Under the pieces are notes generated by a model, which made no database searches, was not told the DNA's origin, and saw nothing but the letters and a program-made list of their open reading frames with translations. The position numbers and the translations under genes were made by a program. This document shows positions 40,734 to 49,151 of a stretch of 64,000 nt of DNA, piece after piece; position 1 is the first letter of the stretch; every line of letters begins with the position of its first letter. Source of the DNA: an uncultured Christensenellaceae bacterium (GTDB lineage Bacteria > Bacillota > Clostridia > Christensenellales > Pumilibacteraceae). Location: the NCBI GenBank assembly GCA_910588155.1, contig CAJUPB010000007.1, positions 48,078-112,077 of the forward strand, in the 5' to 3' direction.

Positions 40734-42023
40734 TTACGAACCTCTCTTTGCGAGAGTAACGAACGGCGACACGCTCGAACTGCCCTTGTAAGGAGTGAGC
40801 GGTTTGTTCCAGATAGGTTTGCCGTCCACACGGTAGATAAAGCGGAACACCGACTCATCGTACAAAAAGCGGACGTGGATGGAACTTGCCGCTTTTACTC
40901 CGCCCTTGTCAATGAGCAAGTATTGTCCGATATCTGCGAGAACGATGTCCCCGATATCGCCTGCGGCACTGCACTGTTCCAAAGGAATAACGGGACGACC
41001 GAACAGCGTTCCGTAAGGTTTTTCCGAAAGTCCGCCCGCCGGGATGTACACGGGTTTATCGCCGAGTTTCAAAGTGTAAAGGTACGGCTCAAGTTCCTGA
41101 TTAATGTACCAAACAGCATTTGCTCTCGACCTTGCCCAAAGGCGATTCCACATCTTGATGAGGTTTTCGACCGTGATGATATCGGTCTGGTCTTTTTCCT
41201 TTTCGACCTTAACGATCGCACCGCTTTTAAGGATGCCGAGAGGTTCGCCCTCGCCGCTTCCGTCAAGAATTGCATCGTCGATTTTGAACCCGAACTCTTC
41301 CGCAAACGCCTGACGGATGACCGCCTCCAATGCCGCAGCATCCTGCAACAGTTCATCCGTCGCATAGCATAAGCCCGTGAGTTTCTTGAGCGAAAGTTCC
41401 AACTGACGAAACTTCGGCTTGCTGCCCGTAAGTTCGTCCGCCTCGCCTTCCCAATAGGTTTGAACTCCGCCCCATCTCGAACCGTTGGCACGGCTGTCTT
41501 CGTCCACGGCGTTTATCTTCATGCCGTTGGCATTGGTGCTGATAGGGATTTTCTTCGCACGGCTTGCAAGAATTCCCGTTTCATAGGTGCGTTTTAACAG
41601 TTCGGTTACGAAGTCCTGCTGTACGAGGAACCCGCCGTCCGAGGGAGTGCTTTCGTTGAGTCCGCTTGCCGCCCTCGTAGTCAGTCTTTCATCCACCTTT
41701 CCGCCGGGAGCCGCCGCCCTGTATGCCGCAAGCAACTGTTCGCCAAAGGTGGCGAATCTCTTCTCTTCGCCTTTATTCGGCATAGGCTTGACTTCGGGTT
41801 TCTCGGTTACCGACCTGTCTTCGGGTTCGATTGCAAGCATCTTTTCCGCACGGCTGATGCTCTCGTCCCACGAACGGATTTCCGACTCATATCCGTCGAT
41901 TTCCTTTTGTTCGTCTTCGGTGAGGAACCTGTCCTCTGCTTCCGCTTTATTGAGAACCGCCATTGCTTTGAGTCTGGCGTCTTCTCTTTTTGCTTTCATT
42001 TCAAGCACTTTCTTCATAGTCAT
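40734..42023 (-). CDS. HK97-family major capsid protein
   Basis: A 429-residue capsid precursor. An N-terminal coiled-coil delta domain (about residues 1-100, rich in Lys/Glu) would be removed by the protease. The HK97 core follows with 'GGFLVQQDFVTELLKRTYE', the ASRAKKIPI strand, 'DAILDGSGEGEPLGIL' and PVIPLEQC near the end. It assembles the procapsid. The start at 42023 or 42017 is unclear; both are ATG. Confidence 0.92.
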   Translation of the reverse strand: MTMKKVLEMKAKREDARLKAMAVLNKAEAEDRFLTEDEQKEIDGYESEIRSWDESISRAEKMLAIEPEDRSVTEKPEVKPMPNKGEEKRFATFGEQLLAAYRAAAPGGKVDERLTTRAASGLNESTPSDGGFLVQQDFVTELLKRTYETGILASRAKKIPISTNANGMKINAVDEDSRANGSRWGGVQTYWEGEADELTGSKPKFRQLELSLKKLTGLCYATDELLQDAAALEAVIRQAFAEEFGFKIDDAILDGSGEGEPLGILKSGAIVKVEKEKDQTDIITVENLIKMWNRLWARSRANAVWYINQELEPYLYTLKLGDKPVYIPAGGLSEKPYGTLFGRPVIPLEQCSAAGDIGDIVLADIGQYLLIDKGGVKAASSIHVRFLYDESVFRFIYRVDGKPIWNKPLTPYKGSSSVSPFVTLAKRGS

Positions 42024-42041
42024 ATCCTTGATATCCTCCGA

Positions 42042-42671
42042 TTAATAATTTTTGAATTTGGTCTGCAAGCCTTTGAGTTTCGCTTGCTGTTTTGCTTTCT
42101 CGGCGGTTTTTTCTTCCGCCTCCGCCTTGCTCCGCTGTTCAGCCTTGTAGCCGTTGTATTCTTCCATCGCTCTCACACCAACGTCCGTGGCGGTATATGC
42201 GGGGAACGTTACGGGACTCACGTCGAACAGTTGAACCTTACGGATTTCTCTCGTATCCATTCCGTTTTCTGTCGACCATTTGTCTTCTTCGACTATGAAA
42301 CCTATGGACATCTGCGTGATATCTCCGCGTCTAATACTTGCCTGCAAATCCCTTGCCCAACTTGTATCGGGCGGTGTTATCCGCACACGCAAGCCGACTT
42401 CGTCTTCCACGAGTTCGAGCGTTCCTGCACGGTTACGCCCAAGCACATAGTTCGGATCGTGGTTGAACAATGCACGGATATCGTCTTTACCGATGCTTTC
42501 GTTGAATGCACCTTTGCGGACGATTTCCTTAAACGGAAAGATTCCGCCGAGCGTTTCCGACCATGAGTCGAACACCGCTGCGTGTCCTTCGATTACCGAA
42601 CCGCCGTCACTGTCCGCTATTCGCAGTTCCGCCATCGGGAGCATTCGCAATTCCTTTTTGCCCTTCTCCAT
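42042..42671 (-). CDS. HK97-family prohead protease
   Basis: A 209-residue maturation protease. It contains the core motifs VIEGHAAVFDS, 'ALFNHDPNYVLGR' with the catalytic His, and DITQMSIGFIV with the catalytic Ser. It processes the capsid delta domain. It overlaps the portal gene by 65 bases at its start, which would be unusually long; a later Met (about residue 10 or 13) would shorten the overlap. Confidence 0.9.
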   Translation of the reverse strand: MEKGKKELRMLPMAELRIADSDGGSVIEGHAAVFDSWSETLGGIFPFKEIVRKGAFNESIGKDDIRALFNHDPNYVLGRNRAGTLELVEDEVGLRVRITPPDTSWARDLQASIRRGDITQMSIGFIVEEDKWSTENGMDTREIRKVQLFDVSPVTFPAYTATDVGVRAMEEYNGYKAEQRSKAEAEEKTAEKAKQQAKLKGLQTKFKNY

Positions 42672-43908
42672 CGCTACCTCCTTCTTTGTTTTCTTTGCTT
42701 ACCGCTGTCATGTTTCCGTTCACAAGGTAAGCGTCGCCGCCTTGTTCTTTCGGTATCGGCGGTAGGTCTTCCAAGTGTCGGATGTCGTTTGCCGACAGCC
42801 AACCGTTTTGCCGACCTATTGCGTAGCCTTCCATTCTCGACTTGTAATCGCCACGCATCAACCCGTCCACGTTGAATCTGCTGAAATACAAAAGCCGTTC
42901 TTTCTCATCCAAGAGTGAACGGCTTATCGCTTGCTCCCACCTGACTAACCACGGGCGGATTGTGTGCTGTACGAATTCGATCGATTGGTGTTCTATGTTG
43001 CTGAACGTCGCTCTTTCCAAGTCGCCGACAAGGTGCGGCGGAACACGGAATATTCGGCAGATTTCGTTGACTTGATACTTTCGGGTTTCAAGGAATTGTG
43101 CATCTTCGGGTGCAATGCCGATTGTGTGATATTTCATCCCCTCTTCAAGCACCGCCACCTTATGGCTGTTTCTCGTACCCTGATATACCTTGTTCCAACT
43201 TTCCCTTAACTTTTCGGGATCTTTCAGTATGCCGGGGTGTTCCAACACACCGCCCGGTCTTGCTCCGTTGCCGAAAAACTTTGCACCGTACTCTTCCGTG
43301 GCAAGCGACAGCCCGACAGCTTCCCTTGCTTGAGATATCGGACTCAAACCCGTTACCCCGTCAAGCGACAAACCTTTTATGTGAAAGATTTGTTCGGGTT
43401 TGTACTCGTAGGTTTGATTGGTGATATCGTCCGAATAGGTGTATTTTATCCTGCCCGTTTGCGTATCTCGTTCTACCGTCATGAGCTGCGGCTTTAAGTA
43501 CCACAGTTCGGTTACGTGTCCATTTTTGCGGATTTTCCTCGCATAAGCGTTGCCCCATAAAAGGAGCGATGTCATCATCATTTCCCGAAACTCGAAACTC
43601 GTCATTTCGTCGTTGGGCATTTCGTAAAGGCAAGAAAAAAGCGGATGTTGCTCCGCCATTTCACTCTTACCGCCTTTGCCCTTTTTGAACAGATGCAACG
43701 GCAGACTTGCTACCGTTTCGGCAAGGATTTTCACACACGCATATACCGCCGAGGTCTGCAAGGCACGGAGTTCATCCACTTGCACTCCGCTGTTGCTGTT
43801 GCCGATAAAGTCCATGTCTACACCGCGTATAAAATCTTGCATTTCCTTGCTCGGCTTATTGCGTCTTTCACGCTTTGGTGCATCCCTACTGCGTCCGAAT
43901 ATTCCCAT
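42607..43908 (-). CDS. phage portal protein (HK97 family)
   Basis: A 433-residue portal with the family landmarks LQTSAVYACVKILAETVASL, 'GNAYARKIRKNG', 'LSPISQAREAVGLSLATEEYGAKFF', 'RIFRVPPHLVGD' and 'FSNIEHQSIEFVQHTIRPW'. The C-terminal 50 residues are disordered and overlap the protease gene. It forms the dodecameric DNA gate of the capsid and starts the structural module. Confidence 0.92.
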   Translation of the reverse strand: MGIFGRSRDAPKRERRNKPSKEMQDFIRGVDMDFIGNSNSGVQVDELRALQTSAVYACVKILAETVASLPLHLFKKGKGGKSEMAEQHPLFSCLYEMPNDEMTSFEFREMMMTSLLLWGNAYARKIRKNGHVTELWYLKPQLMTVERDTQTGRIKYTYSDDITNQTYEYKPEQIFHIKGLSLDGVTGLSPISQAREAVGLSLATEEYGAKFFGNGARPGGVLEHPGILKDPEKLRESWNKVYQGTRNSHKVAVLEEGMKYHTIGIAPEDAQFLETRKYQVNEICRIFRVPPHLVGDLERATFSNIEHQSIEFVQHTIRPWLVRWEQAISRSLLDEKERLLYFSRFNVDGLMRGDYKSRMEGYAIGRQNGWLSANDIRHLEDLPPIPKEQGGDAYLVNGNMTAVSKENKEGGSDGEGQKGIANAPDGGTANSGQ

Positions 43909-43933
43909 TCATACCTCCGTTTTGAAATAATAA

Positions 43934-43953
43934 AACCGCCCTTGCGGACGGTT
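43934..43953 (-). terminator. terminator after accessory gene 43967-44218
   Basis: Stem AACCGcCC / GGaCGGTT with a short loop; T-rich on the minus strand (TTTTATTATT). Confidence 0.65.
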
Positions 43954-43966
43954 TGTGTTGTTTGTT

Positions 43967-44218
43967 TTATTTGCAGTTTTCAGGGTTCTTAAAGTATTTG
44001 ATTAATTCCTTGACCATCGCTTTCCCCTCGACGGTCTTTGCCCTTAAGTCCCAACCCCTGTCGTAGTTAGCTATGCCGTCTATCCATAATTTGCTTACGT
44101 TGCCACCGTTAATTCCGAACTCGCTCGGCTCTTCGTACACTTTTGCGTTGAATTTTATGCCGTCTATCGTGCCTATTTTCCATTGTCCGTCCGTTCTCGT
44201 TACTTTAATCGTTGCCAT
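43967..44218 (-). CDS. accessory phage protein, unknown function
   Basis: An 83-residue, beta-rich small protein (MATIKVTRTDGQWKIG, ending FKNPENC). The longer reading frame to 44317 would run through the 35-bp element, so the ATG at 44218, with AAGGAG 8 bases upstream, is the real start. It lies in a self-contained cassette: element copy 1, gene, terminator. This layout fits a cargo gene (moron) expressed on its own. Confidence 0.6.
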   Translation of the reverse strand: MATIKVTRTDGQWKIGTIDGIKFNAKVYEEPSEFGINGGNVSKLWIDGIANYDRGWDLRAKTVEGKAMVKELIKYFKNPENCK

Positions 44219-44264
44219 TTTTTCGCTCCTTTCGGACCTTTTGCCCTTTCCTTTTTGTAACACA

Positions 44265-44299
44265 ACAATACCGTAAACAACCGAAAGAGCCCAGTGAAA
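44265..44299 (-). promoter_or_regulatory. 35-bp bipartite element, copy 1
   Basis: Minus strand TTTCACTGGGCT ... TTACGGTATTGT, with 15 bases from CTGG to TACGG. It ends 47 bases before the start of the gene at 43967-44218. Confidence 0.75.
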
Positions 44300-44354
44300 T
44301 CGTGCAGAAACACACAACTTTTTTCGAGAAAATCAAACTTTTTTTGAAACGAAA

Positions 44355-44374
44355 AACCGCCCTTTGGGACGGTT
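44355..44374 (-). terminator. terminator after the resolvase-like gene
   Basis: Stem AACCGCCC / GGGACGGTT with a 3-base loop and a T run on the minus strand; nearly the same stem as at 43934-43953. Confidence 0.7.
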
Positions 44375-44380
44375 ATATCA

Positions 44381-44785
44381 TTATTTTCTTATCCGTTTCA
44401 ATTCGTTTTCCATCGACAAGTATAGCTCCATCATAAAACTCGACCATCGGCTACTCAACGTGTCCATTCCCTCGGCAATGGAATACACGCCGATGCCTTT
44501 CTCTTTGAGTTTTTGGATCATTTCTATTTTCTGTGCTGTTAAGCATCCGAACTGTCTAAACCCTTTGATTATTATGTAATCGAATTTATGAGTTTCAGCA
44601 TCCTTTATCATTCGGTTGTATTCAGGTAGATTTTCGGCTCTTTCATACTTGCTGACATCGATATAGAATTCGACGATCTCGCAATTGTTTTTGCTTTTTA
44701 TTAATTCGTTAAAATATTGTTTTTGGCACTCAATAACGAGTGCGTCTTCTTTTCTTATTCGTATATAAACTGCTATTTTAACCAT
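44381..44785 (-). CDS. resolvase-like protein lacking the catalytic serine
   Basis: A 134-residue protein with the fold pattern of the serine-recombinase catalytic domain: VAVYIRI..., the central 'GFRQFGCLTAQKIEMIQKLKEKGIGVYS' region and a 'D...RWSSFMMELYLSMENEL' end. The nucleophile position, normally S in YARVS, is Arg (YIRIRKED), and the DRLARN-type loop is changed to GFRQFG. There is no DNA-binding or zinc domain. It cannot be a normal recombinase and may bind or regulate the large recombinases. Confidence 0.6.
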   Translation of the reverse strand: MVKIAVYIRIRKEDALVIECQKQYFNELIKSKNNCEIVEFYIDVSKYERAENLPEYNRMIKDAETHKFDYIIIKGFRQFGCLTAQKIEMIQKLKEKGIGVYSIAEGMDTLSSRWSSFMMELYLSMENELKRIRK

Positions 44786-44800
44786 ATTTGCTCTTTCCTA

Positions 44801-45289
44801 TTATTGGCTTATGTCAAAATCTTCAAGGCTCTCGTACCGCTGTAAGACTATGAGATTTTCCTTTTTAATGTCTGCATCTGCAAACTCTTTAGTCTTATAT
44901 GCACCAAAGTACGATACGCCATTTACATTTTTTCGATAGGCTATCATTACTGGATAGCCTTGCTTTGCATACTTTTTATACTGCTTTTCATCGTCCATTA
45001 ATTCGATGAGTCTGCCAATCAGCATTTCCACATCGGGTTCAAGATTTTTGTATTGCTCTTCGAGCGGATATTTTTTGTAATACATTTTAACGATTTCTTC
45101 GAGCTTCGCTTCGTTCTCTTTCCGTCCGCTGATATCATAAAAATCTATGTCCGCAGGGCCGCCGTTCCCGCTGTCGTTGTACCATGCGATTTTCTTTTCG
45201 TTGAGATAAAGATTGCCTTGATTGCCTTGCCAATCTCTGCCCTCAAAACTGCGTCTGCCCTTGAGCTTTAACCCAAATATACTTGCCAT
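44801..45289 (-). CDS. accessory phage protein, unknown function
   Basis: A 162-residue soluble protein with a beta-rich N-terminus ('GLKLKGRRSFEGRDWQGNQG'), an acidic central helix and a C-terminal beta-rich part ('PVMIAYRKNVNGVSYFGAYKT'). CGGAGG lies 6 bases before the ATG. Element copy 2 ends 25 bases upstream, so this is another independently expressed cassette gene. I do not recognise the family. Confidence 0.6.
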   Translation of the reverse strand: MASIFGLKLKGRRSFEGRDWQGNQGNLYLNEKKIAWYNDSGNGGPADIDFYDISGRKENEAKLEEIVKMYYKKYPLEEQYKNLEPDVEMLIGRLIELMDDEKQYKKYAKQGYPVMIAYRKNVNGVSYFGAYKTKEFADADIKKENLIVLQRYESLEDFDISQ

Positions 45290-45313
45290 TTTCTTGCCTC
45301 CGTTTTTTCTTTT

Positions 45314-45348
45314 ACAATACCGTAAATTGCCAAAAGAGCCCAGTGAAA
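45314..45348 (-). promoter_or_regulatory. 35-bp bipartite element, copy 2
   Basis: Minus strand TTTCACTGGGCT ... TTACGGTATTGT, same 15-base distance. It ends 25 bases before the start of the gene at 44801-45289. Confidence 0.75.
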
Positions 45349-45374
45349 GTGCGTCCCGAAAGGCAATTATTTTA

Positions 45375-45644
45375 TTAATCTTCGGGACTGAATTTTGCGG
45401 TTTCCAAACCGATTAATAAACCGATTTTGAATCCTCTGCTATAAACGCCCTTTCGTTTCACTCCTTCTTGTATTGCTTGTTCTTCCAAGAACTTTTCGAA
45501 CATATCCATTTGTTCGTCTGTCAGCATACTTTTGAATTTTTCGTATGCTATATACTCTTTGTCCTTCGATAAATCTTTCGGTTTGCGTACTCTATTCCGC
45601 TCGTCGATTTCGCCGTCAAAGAGCCAATCGATTATACTTTCCAT
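45375..45644 (-). CDS. small helical accessory protein, DUF6809-like
   Basis: An 89-residue acidic, helical protein (WLFDGEIDERNRV near the start; 'YSRGFKIGLLIGLETA' near the end) of the type annotated DUF6809 in Bacillota elements (moderate confidence). AAGGAGG lies 6 bases before the ATG, and element copy 3 ends 29 bases upstream. Function unknown. Confidence 0.6.
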   Translation of the reverse strand: MESIIDWLFDGEIDERNRVRKPKDLSKDKEYIAYEKFKSMLTDEQMDMFEKFLEEQAIQEGVKRKGVYSRGFKIGLLIGLETAKFSPED

Positions 45645-45672
45645 TTGTGCCTCCTTCTTTGTCGTAACCCAA

Positions 45673-45708
45673 ACAATACCGTAATGGTTTCAACAAGTCC
45701 AGAGGAAA
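45673..45708 (-). promoter_or_regulatory. 35-bp bipartite element, copy 3
   Basis: Minus strand TTTCCTCTGGACT ... TTACGGTATTGT; same 15-base distance between CTGG and TACGG, one extra base between TTTC and CTGG. Confidence 0.7.
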
Positions 45709-45715
45709 TCGGCAA

Positions 45716-47053
45716 CTAATCGAAAATTTCCACCCCGTCTCGGATATGCTTGATTTCAGCTTCGGGGCAAAGTTCTTTGTATCTGCGGACAATAACGTCG
45801 CAGTATTTCGGTTCGAGTTCTATCGCCCGACACTTGCGGTTCAGTTGCTCGGACGCTATAAGCGTGGAGCCGCTACCGCCGAACGGTTCATATACCGTAT
45901 CATCTTCGTGGCTGCTGTTGTAGATGAGCTTGGCACACAACGTGATGGGTTTCATCGTCGGATGGTCTGGCGATTTGTTCGGCTTGTTATCCTCTATGAC
46001 CGAGTTCGGCAAACCGAGTATTTTTTCTACCAACTCAACGAGCTCGGCTTTGTTCATCTTTCGCAGATTCTCCGTCAGTCCCTCCATCACAGTTGCAAGC
46101 GTTCGATCGTCAATAAAATAATGCCCCGCACCTTCTTTCCATCCGTAGAGTATCGGCTCATGCTTCCACTGGTAGTCCTGCCTACCGAGCGTGAAATGAT
46201 TCTTCAACCATATAAGCGTCTGCGAATACTTGAACCCTGCATCCGTCATCGCTTTCGTAAAGTTTACGGTTTCTTTTGTGCTATGGAACACATAAATCGG
46301 CGCACCTTTCTTCAAGTTCTTTTCCGCCGCCTTATAGAATGCCAAAAGAAATTGATAGAACTCATCGTCCGAAAGGTTGTCGTTTGCAATCGTGCTGCTC
46401 GACCGAGACTGCGATTGATGCTTGCCCCTTACCGCCGAACCGTAGTCCACATTGTAAGGCGGATCGGTTACCATTAGGTCTGCCATTTTACCATCCAACA
46501 CTCGGCTTACGTCATCGGCTTGCGTACTGTCCCCGCACAGCAGTCGGTGCTGTCCGAGTATCCACAAATCGCCCGTTTTCGTCTTCGGCTCGGTTACTTC
46601 GTCAAGAGCGGATTCAGCGTCAAAGTCGTCTTCGTGGACATTCTCCATACTACCGCTCCCGAACAGTTCCTGTGCTTCGGCAAGGTCAAAACCCGTTAGT
46701 GTGATATCGTATCCGCTCCCGTCCAAGTCTTTCAAAAGGCTTGCCAAGAGATCATTGTCCCACTCGCCGCTGATTTTGTTCAGAGCGATGTTCAATGCTT
46801 TTTCCTTGCTTTCGTCAAGGTCGACCACAACGCAGTCCACTTCGGTGAACCCAAGGTCTTTCATCACTTTTAAGCGTTGATGCCCGCCCACAACCACGCC
46901 CGTGCGTTTATTCCATATAACGGGTTCGACGTAGCCAAATTCTTCGATGCTGCGTTTGAGCTTTTCGTATTCGGCATCGCCGGGCTTTAAGTCCTTACGG
47001 GGATTGTAATCGGCAGCTTTTAATTCTTCCACCGCTCTCTTTTCTATTTGCAT
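45716..47053 (-). CDS. ParB-domain / DNA methyltransferase fusion
   Basis: A 445-residue phage protein. Residues 1-95 form a ParB/Srx-like domain (NPRKDLK, 'VVGGHQRLKVMKDLG'). The rest is an amino-methyltransferase with the catalytic DPPY motif (near residue 220) and the SAM-binding FGGSGSTLIA motif near the end, so it is probably an N6-adenine or N4-cytosine DNA methyltransferase of the beta class. Such fusions are frequent next to TerL in Bacillota phages and probably mark phage DNA before packaging. No cognate endonuclease is present. The ATG at 47053 has AGGAGG 6 bases upstream. Confidence 0.88.
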   Translation of the reverse strand: MQIEKRAVEELKAADYNPRKDLKPGDAEYEKLKRSIEEFGYVEPVIWNKRTGVVVGGHQRLKVMKDLGFTEVDCVVVDLDESKEKALNIALNKISGEWDNDLLASLLKDLDGSGYDITLTGFDLAEAQELFGSGSMENVHEDDFDAESALDEVTEPKTKTGDLWILGQHRLLCGDSTQADDVSRVLDGKMADLMVTDPPYNVDYGSAVRGKHQSQSRSSSTIANDNLSDDEFYQFLLAFYKAAEKNLKKGAPIYVFHSTKETVNFTKAMTDAGFKYSQTLIWLKNHFTLGRQDYQWKHEPILYGWKEGAGHYFIDDRTLATVMEGLTENLRKMNKAELVELVEKILGLPNSVIEDNKPNKSPDHPTMKPITLCAKLIYNSSHEDDTVYEPFGGSGSTLIASEQLNRKCRAIELEPKYCDVIVRRYKELCPEAEIKHIRDGVEIFD

Positions 47054-47063
47054 TGATTTCCTC

Positions 47064-48614
47064 CTAAATAATGATAATTCCTCTATCGTTATAGACGCTG
47101 TCCGTTGTTCCCTTATTGCGGATTGCACGGTCTAAAGCCATAACGAGTGCGACCGCTCCGTCTATTCTTTCGGTGGACTTTTCCTTGTCCATCTTCACGT
47201 TCCCGGCAGGATCGGTTCTAACGAACACATTGTCCATCATCCAACGGAGCGGCACGTTTCCACCGTGCGCTATCTTCTGCTCAAGCACGAGCTTCATCAG
47301 CTCTTTCGTCGGCGGACTCATATCCTTGAACCCTTGCCCGAACGGTACGACCGTGAACCCCATTCCTTCGAGATTCTGCGTCATCTGCACGGCTCCCCAT
47401 CGGTCAAAGGCTATTTCCTTGATGTTGTATTTCGTGCCGAGGTCTTCTATAAAGTTTTCGATGTATCCGTAGTGGATTACGTTGCCCTCGGTGGTTATAA
47501 CTTGCCCCTTTGCTTTCCACACATCGTATGGAACGTGATCGCGTCTAACTCGCAAATCTATTGTGTCTTCGGGTATCCAAAAGAACGGCAGAACGATGTA
47601 TTTATCGTCTTCGTTCAATGGCGGAAAGACAAGCACGAATGCCGTGATATCGGTGCTTGACGAAAGGTCAAGTCCGCCGTAGCATTCACGCCCCTTGAGC
47701 TTTTCCGCATCTACTTGAAAATCGCATTTATCCCAAGCGTCCATCGGCATCCAACGGACGCTTTGCTTTACCCATTGATTGAGTCGCAGTTGTCGGAACA
47801 AGTTCTCTTCCGCCGGGTTCTCTTTCGCCGACTCGTAGGCGGTACGGAGTTTATCTATTTCCACCGTGATGCCGAGCGACGGGTTTGCTTTCGCCCATAC
47901 CTTTTCGCTACCCCAATCATCATCGTCATCCGCTCCGTAAATTACGGGATAGAATGAGCGGTCATGCTTGCGTCCTTCGAGTATGTCTTTCGACTTTTGG
48001 TGGATTTCCCAACAGATTGAGTTGCGGTCAGTGCCTGCCGTAGTTATCAAAAAGAACAGCGGTTGCTTTCTTGCATCGCCCGAACCGTGCGTCATTACGT
48101 CGTATAAGGCTCGGTTCGGTTGTGCATGGAGTTCGTCGAATACAACGCCGTGAACATTCAGTCCGTGCTTGGTGTACGACTCCGCCGACAGCACCTGATA
48201 AAAGGAATTAAGCGGTTGATATACGAGCCGTTTCTGGCTCATTATAGGCTTGATTCTCTTCTTCAAGGCGGGGCATTGTTCTACCATGTTGCAAGCCACG
48301 TCGAACACTATACTTGCCTGTTGGCGGTCGGCTGCACATCCGTAAACCTCCGCACCCCACTCGCCGTCGCCCGCTAAAAGGTATAATGCGATTGCGGCGG
48401 CTATTTCCGACTTGCCTTGCTTTTTCGGTATCTCGACATAAGCGGTATTGTACTGCCTATAACCGTTATCTTTTACCGTTCCGAAAATGTCCCTTATGAT
48501 TTTGTCCTGCCACGGCAACAGTTCGAACGGTACTCCGTGCCATGTGCCTTTCGTATGTTTTAACGAGTTGATGAAAGCAACGGCACGGTCTGCAAGTTGT
48601 TTGTTGTATGCCAT
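47064..48614 (-). CDS. phage terminase large subunit
   Basis: A 516-residue packaging ATPase and nuclease. The Walker A-like motif is PKKQGKSE (about 65-72), the Walker B is GVVFDELH, and the nuclease domain starts with GGLDLSSSTDITA with the metal-binding Asp residues. It works with TerS (54566-55063) to cut and package DNA. Here the two subunits are separated by more than 6 kb of cargo genes, which is unusual. Confidence 0.92.
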   Translation of the reverse strand: MAYNKQLADRAVAFINSLKHTKGTWHGVPFELLPWQDKIIRDIFGTVKDNGYRQYNTAYVEIPKKQGKSEIAAAIALYLLAGDGEWGAEVYGCAADRQQASIVFDVACNMVEQCPALKKRIKPIMSQKRLVYQPLNSFYQVLSAESYTKHGLNVHGVVFDELHAQPNRALYDVMTHGSGDARKQPLFFLITTAGTDRNSICWEIHQKSKDILEGRKHDRSFYPVIYGADDDDDWGSEKVWAKANPSLGITVEIDKLRTAYESAKENPAEENLFRQLRLNQWVKQSVRWMPMDAWDKCDFQVDAEKLKGRECYGGLDLSSSTDITAFVLVFPPLNEDDKYIVLPFFWIPEDTIDLRVRRDHVPYDVWKAKGQVITTEGNVIHYGYIENFIEDLGTKYNIKEIAFDRWGAVQMTQNLEGMGFTVVPFGQGFKDMSPPTKELMKLVLEQKIAHGGNVPLRWMMDNVFVRTDPAGNVKMDKEKSTERIDGAVALVMALDRAIRNKGTTDSVYNDRGIIII

Positions 48615-48641
48615 TGCTCCCTCCGTTTACAATAAATAAAA

Positions 48642-48659
48642 GGAGAGCCGAAGCTCTCC
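48642..48659 (-). terminator. terminator after the cyclotransferase gene
   Basis: Perfect stem GGAGAGC / GCTCTCC with a 4-base loop, T-rich on the minus strand. Confidence 0.8.
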
Positions 48660-48685
48660 CTTTGAACACGCATTTGATTTTGTTT

Positions 48686-49120
48686 TTATGCTCTCGCTCT
48701 CATTCGCTTTTTCGTATCGTCGAGAGCCGCTTGCAGGTATTTCGGATCGAGTCCGACATCCCTGTATCCTTCGTGAATTGTGTTGTAATAAAATCCCGAC
48801 GGCATATTCGGCTTGCCTTCGTTCATTATGTACACCATTGCCTCGACCGCTCCGTTCGGCATATCTACCGTTACCGTTTCCTTTCGATAATAACTCGGAT
48901 ACCCTTCGTATCTGTCGAGTGCCAACTCGTCACGAGGTGTGATTTCCCACACGCCGACAGGCGTCTCCGCCCCATCGACGGGCTCTATCGTTGCCACTCC
49001 ACGGAATGTCAGCTGATAGTTTTTGAGTGTGCCGATGCCCACTACCTTTGCGTCTGGACACCGTCTTGCCATTTGTGCAAGGTTGAGGTTGCTACCGTAT
49101 GCTACATAAAGTTTTGCCAT
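48686..49120 (-). CDS. gamma-glutamylcyclotransferase-like (AIG2/GGCT) protein
   Basis: A 144-residue single-domain protein with the GGCT signature YGSNLN (residues 8-13) and a later 'ALDRYEGYPSYYRK' motif with the catalytic Glu. Members cleave gamma-glutamyl amide bonds to release 5-oxoproline. It directly follows the amidoligase gene and shares its transcript. Iyer and colleagues described such amidoligase plus AIG2-like pairs in phages and plasmids and predicted synthesis and removal of peptide tags. Confidence 0.85.
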   Translation of the reverse strand: MAKLYVAYGSNLNLAQMARRCPDAKVVGIGTLKNYQLTFRGVATIEPVDGAETPVGVWEITPRDELALDRYEGYPSYYRKETVTVDMPNGAVEAMVYIMNEGKPNMPSGFYYNTIHEGYRDVGLDPKYLQAALDDTKKRMRARA

Positions 49121-49151
49121 TTTTTTATCTCCTTCTTTTGTGAGGGGGCGG

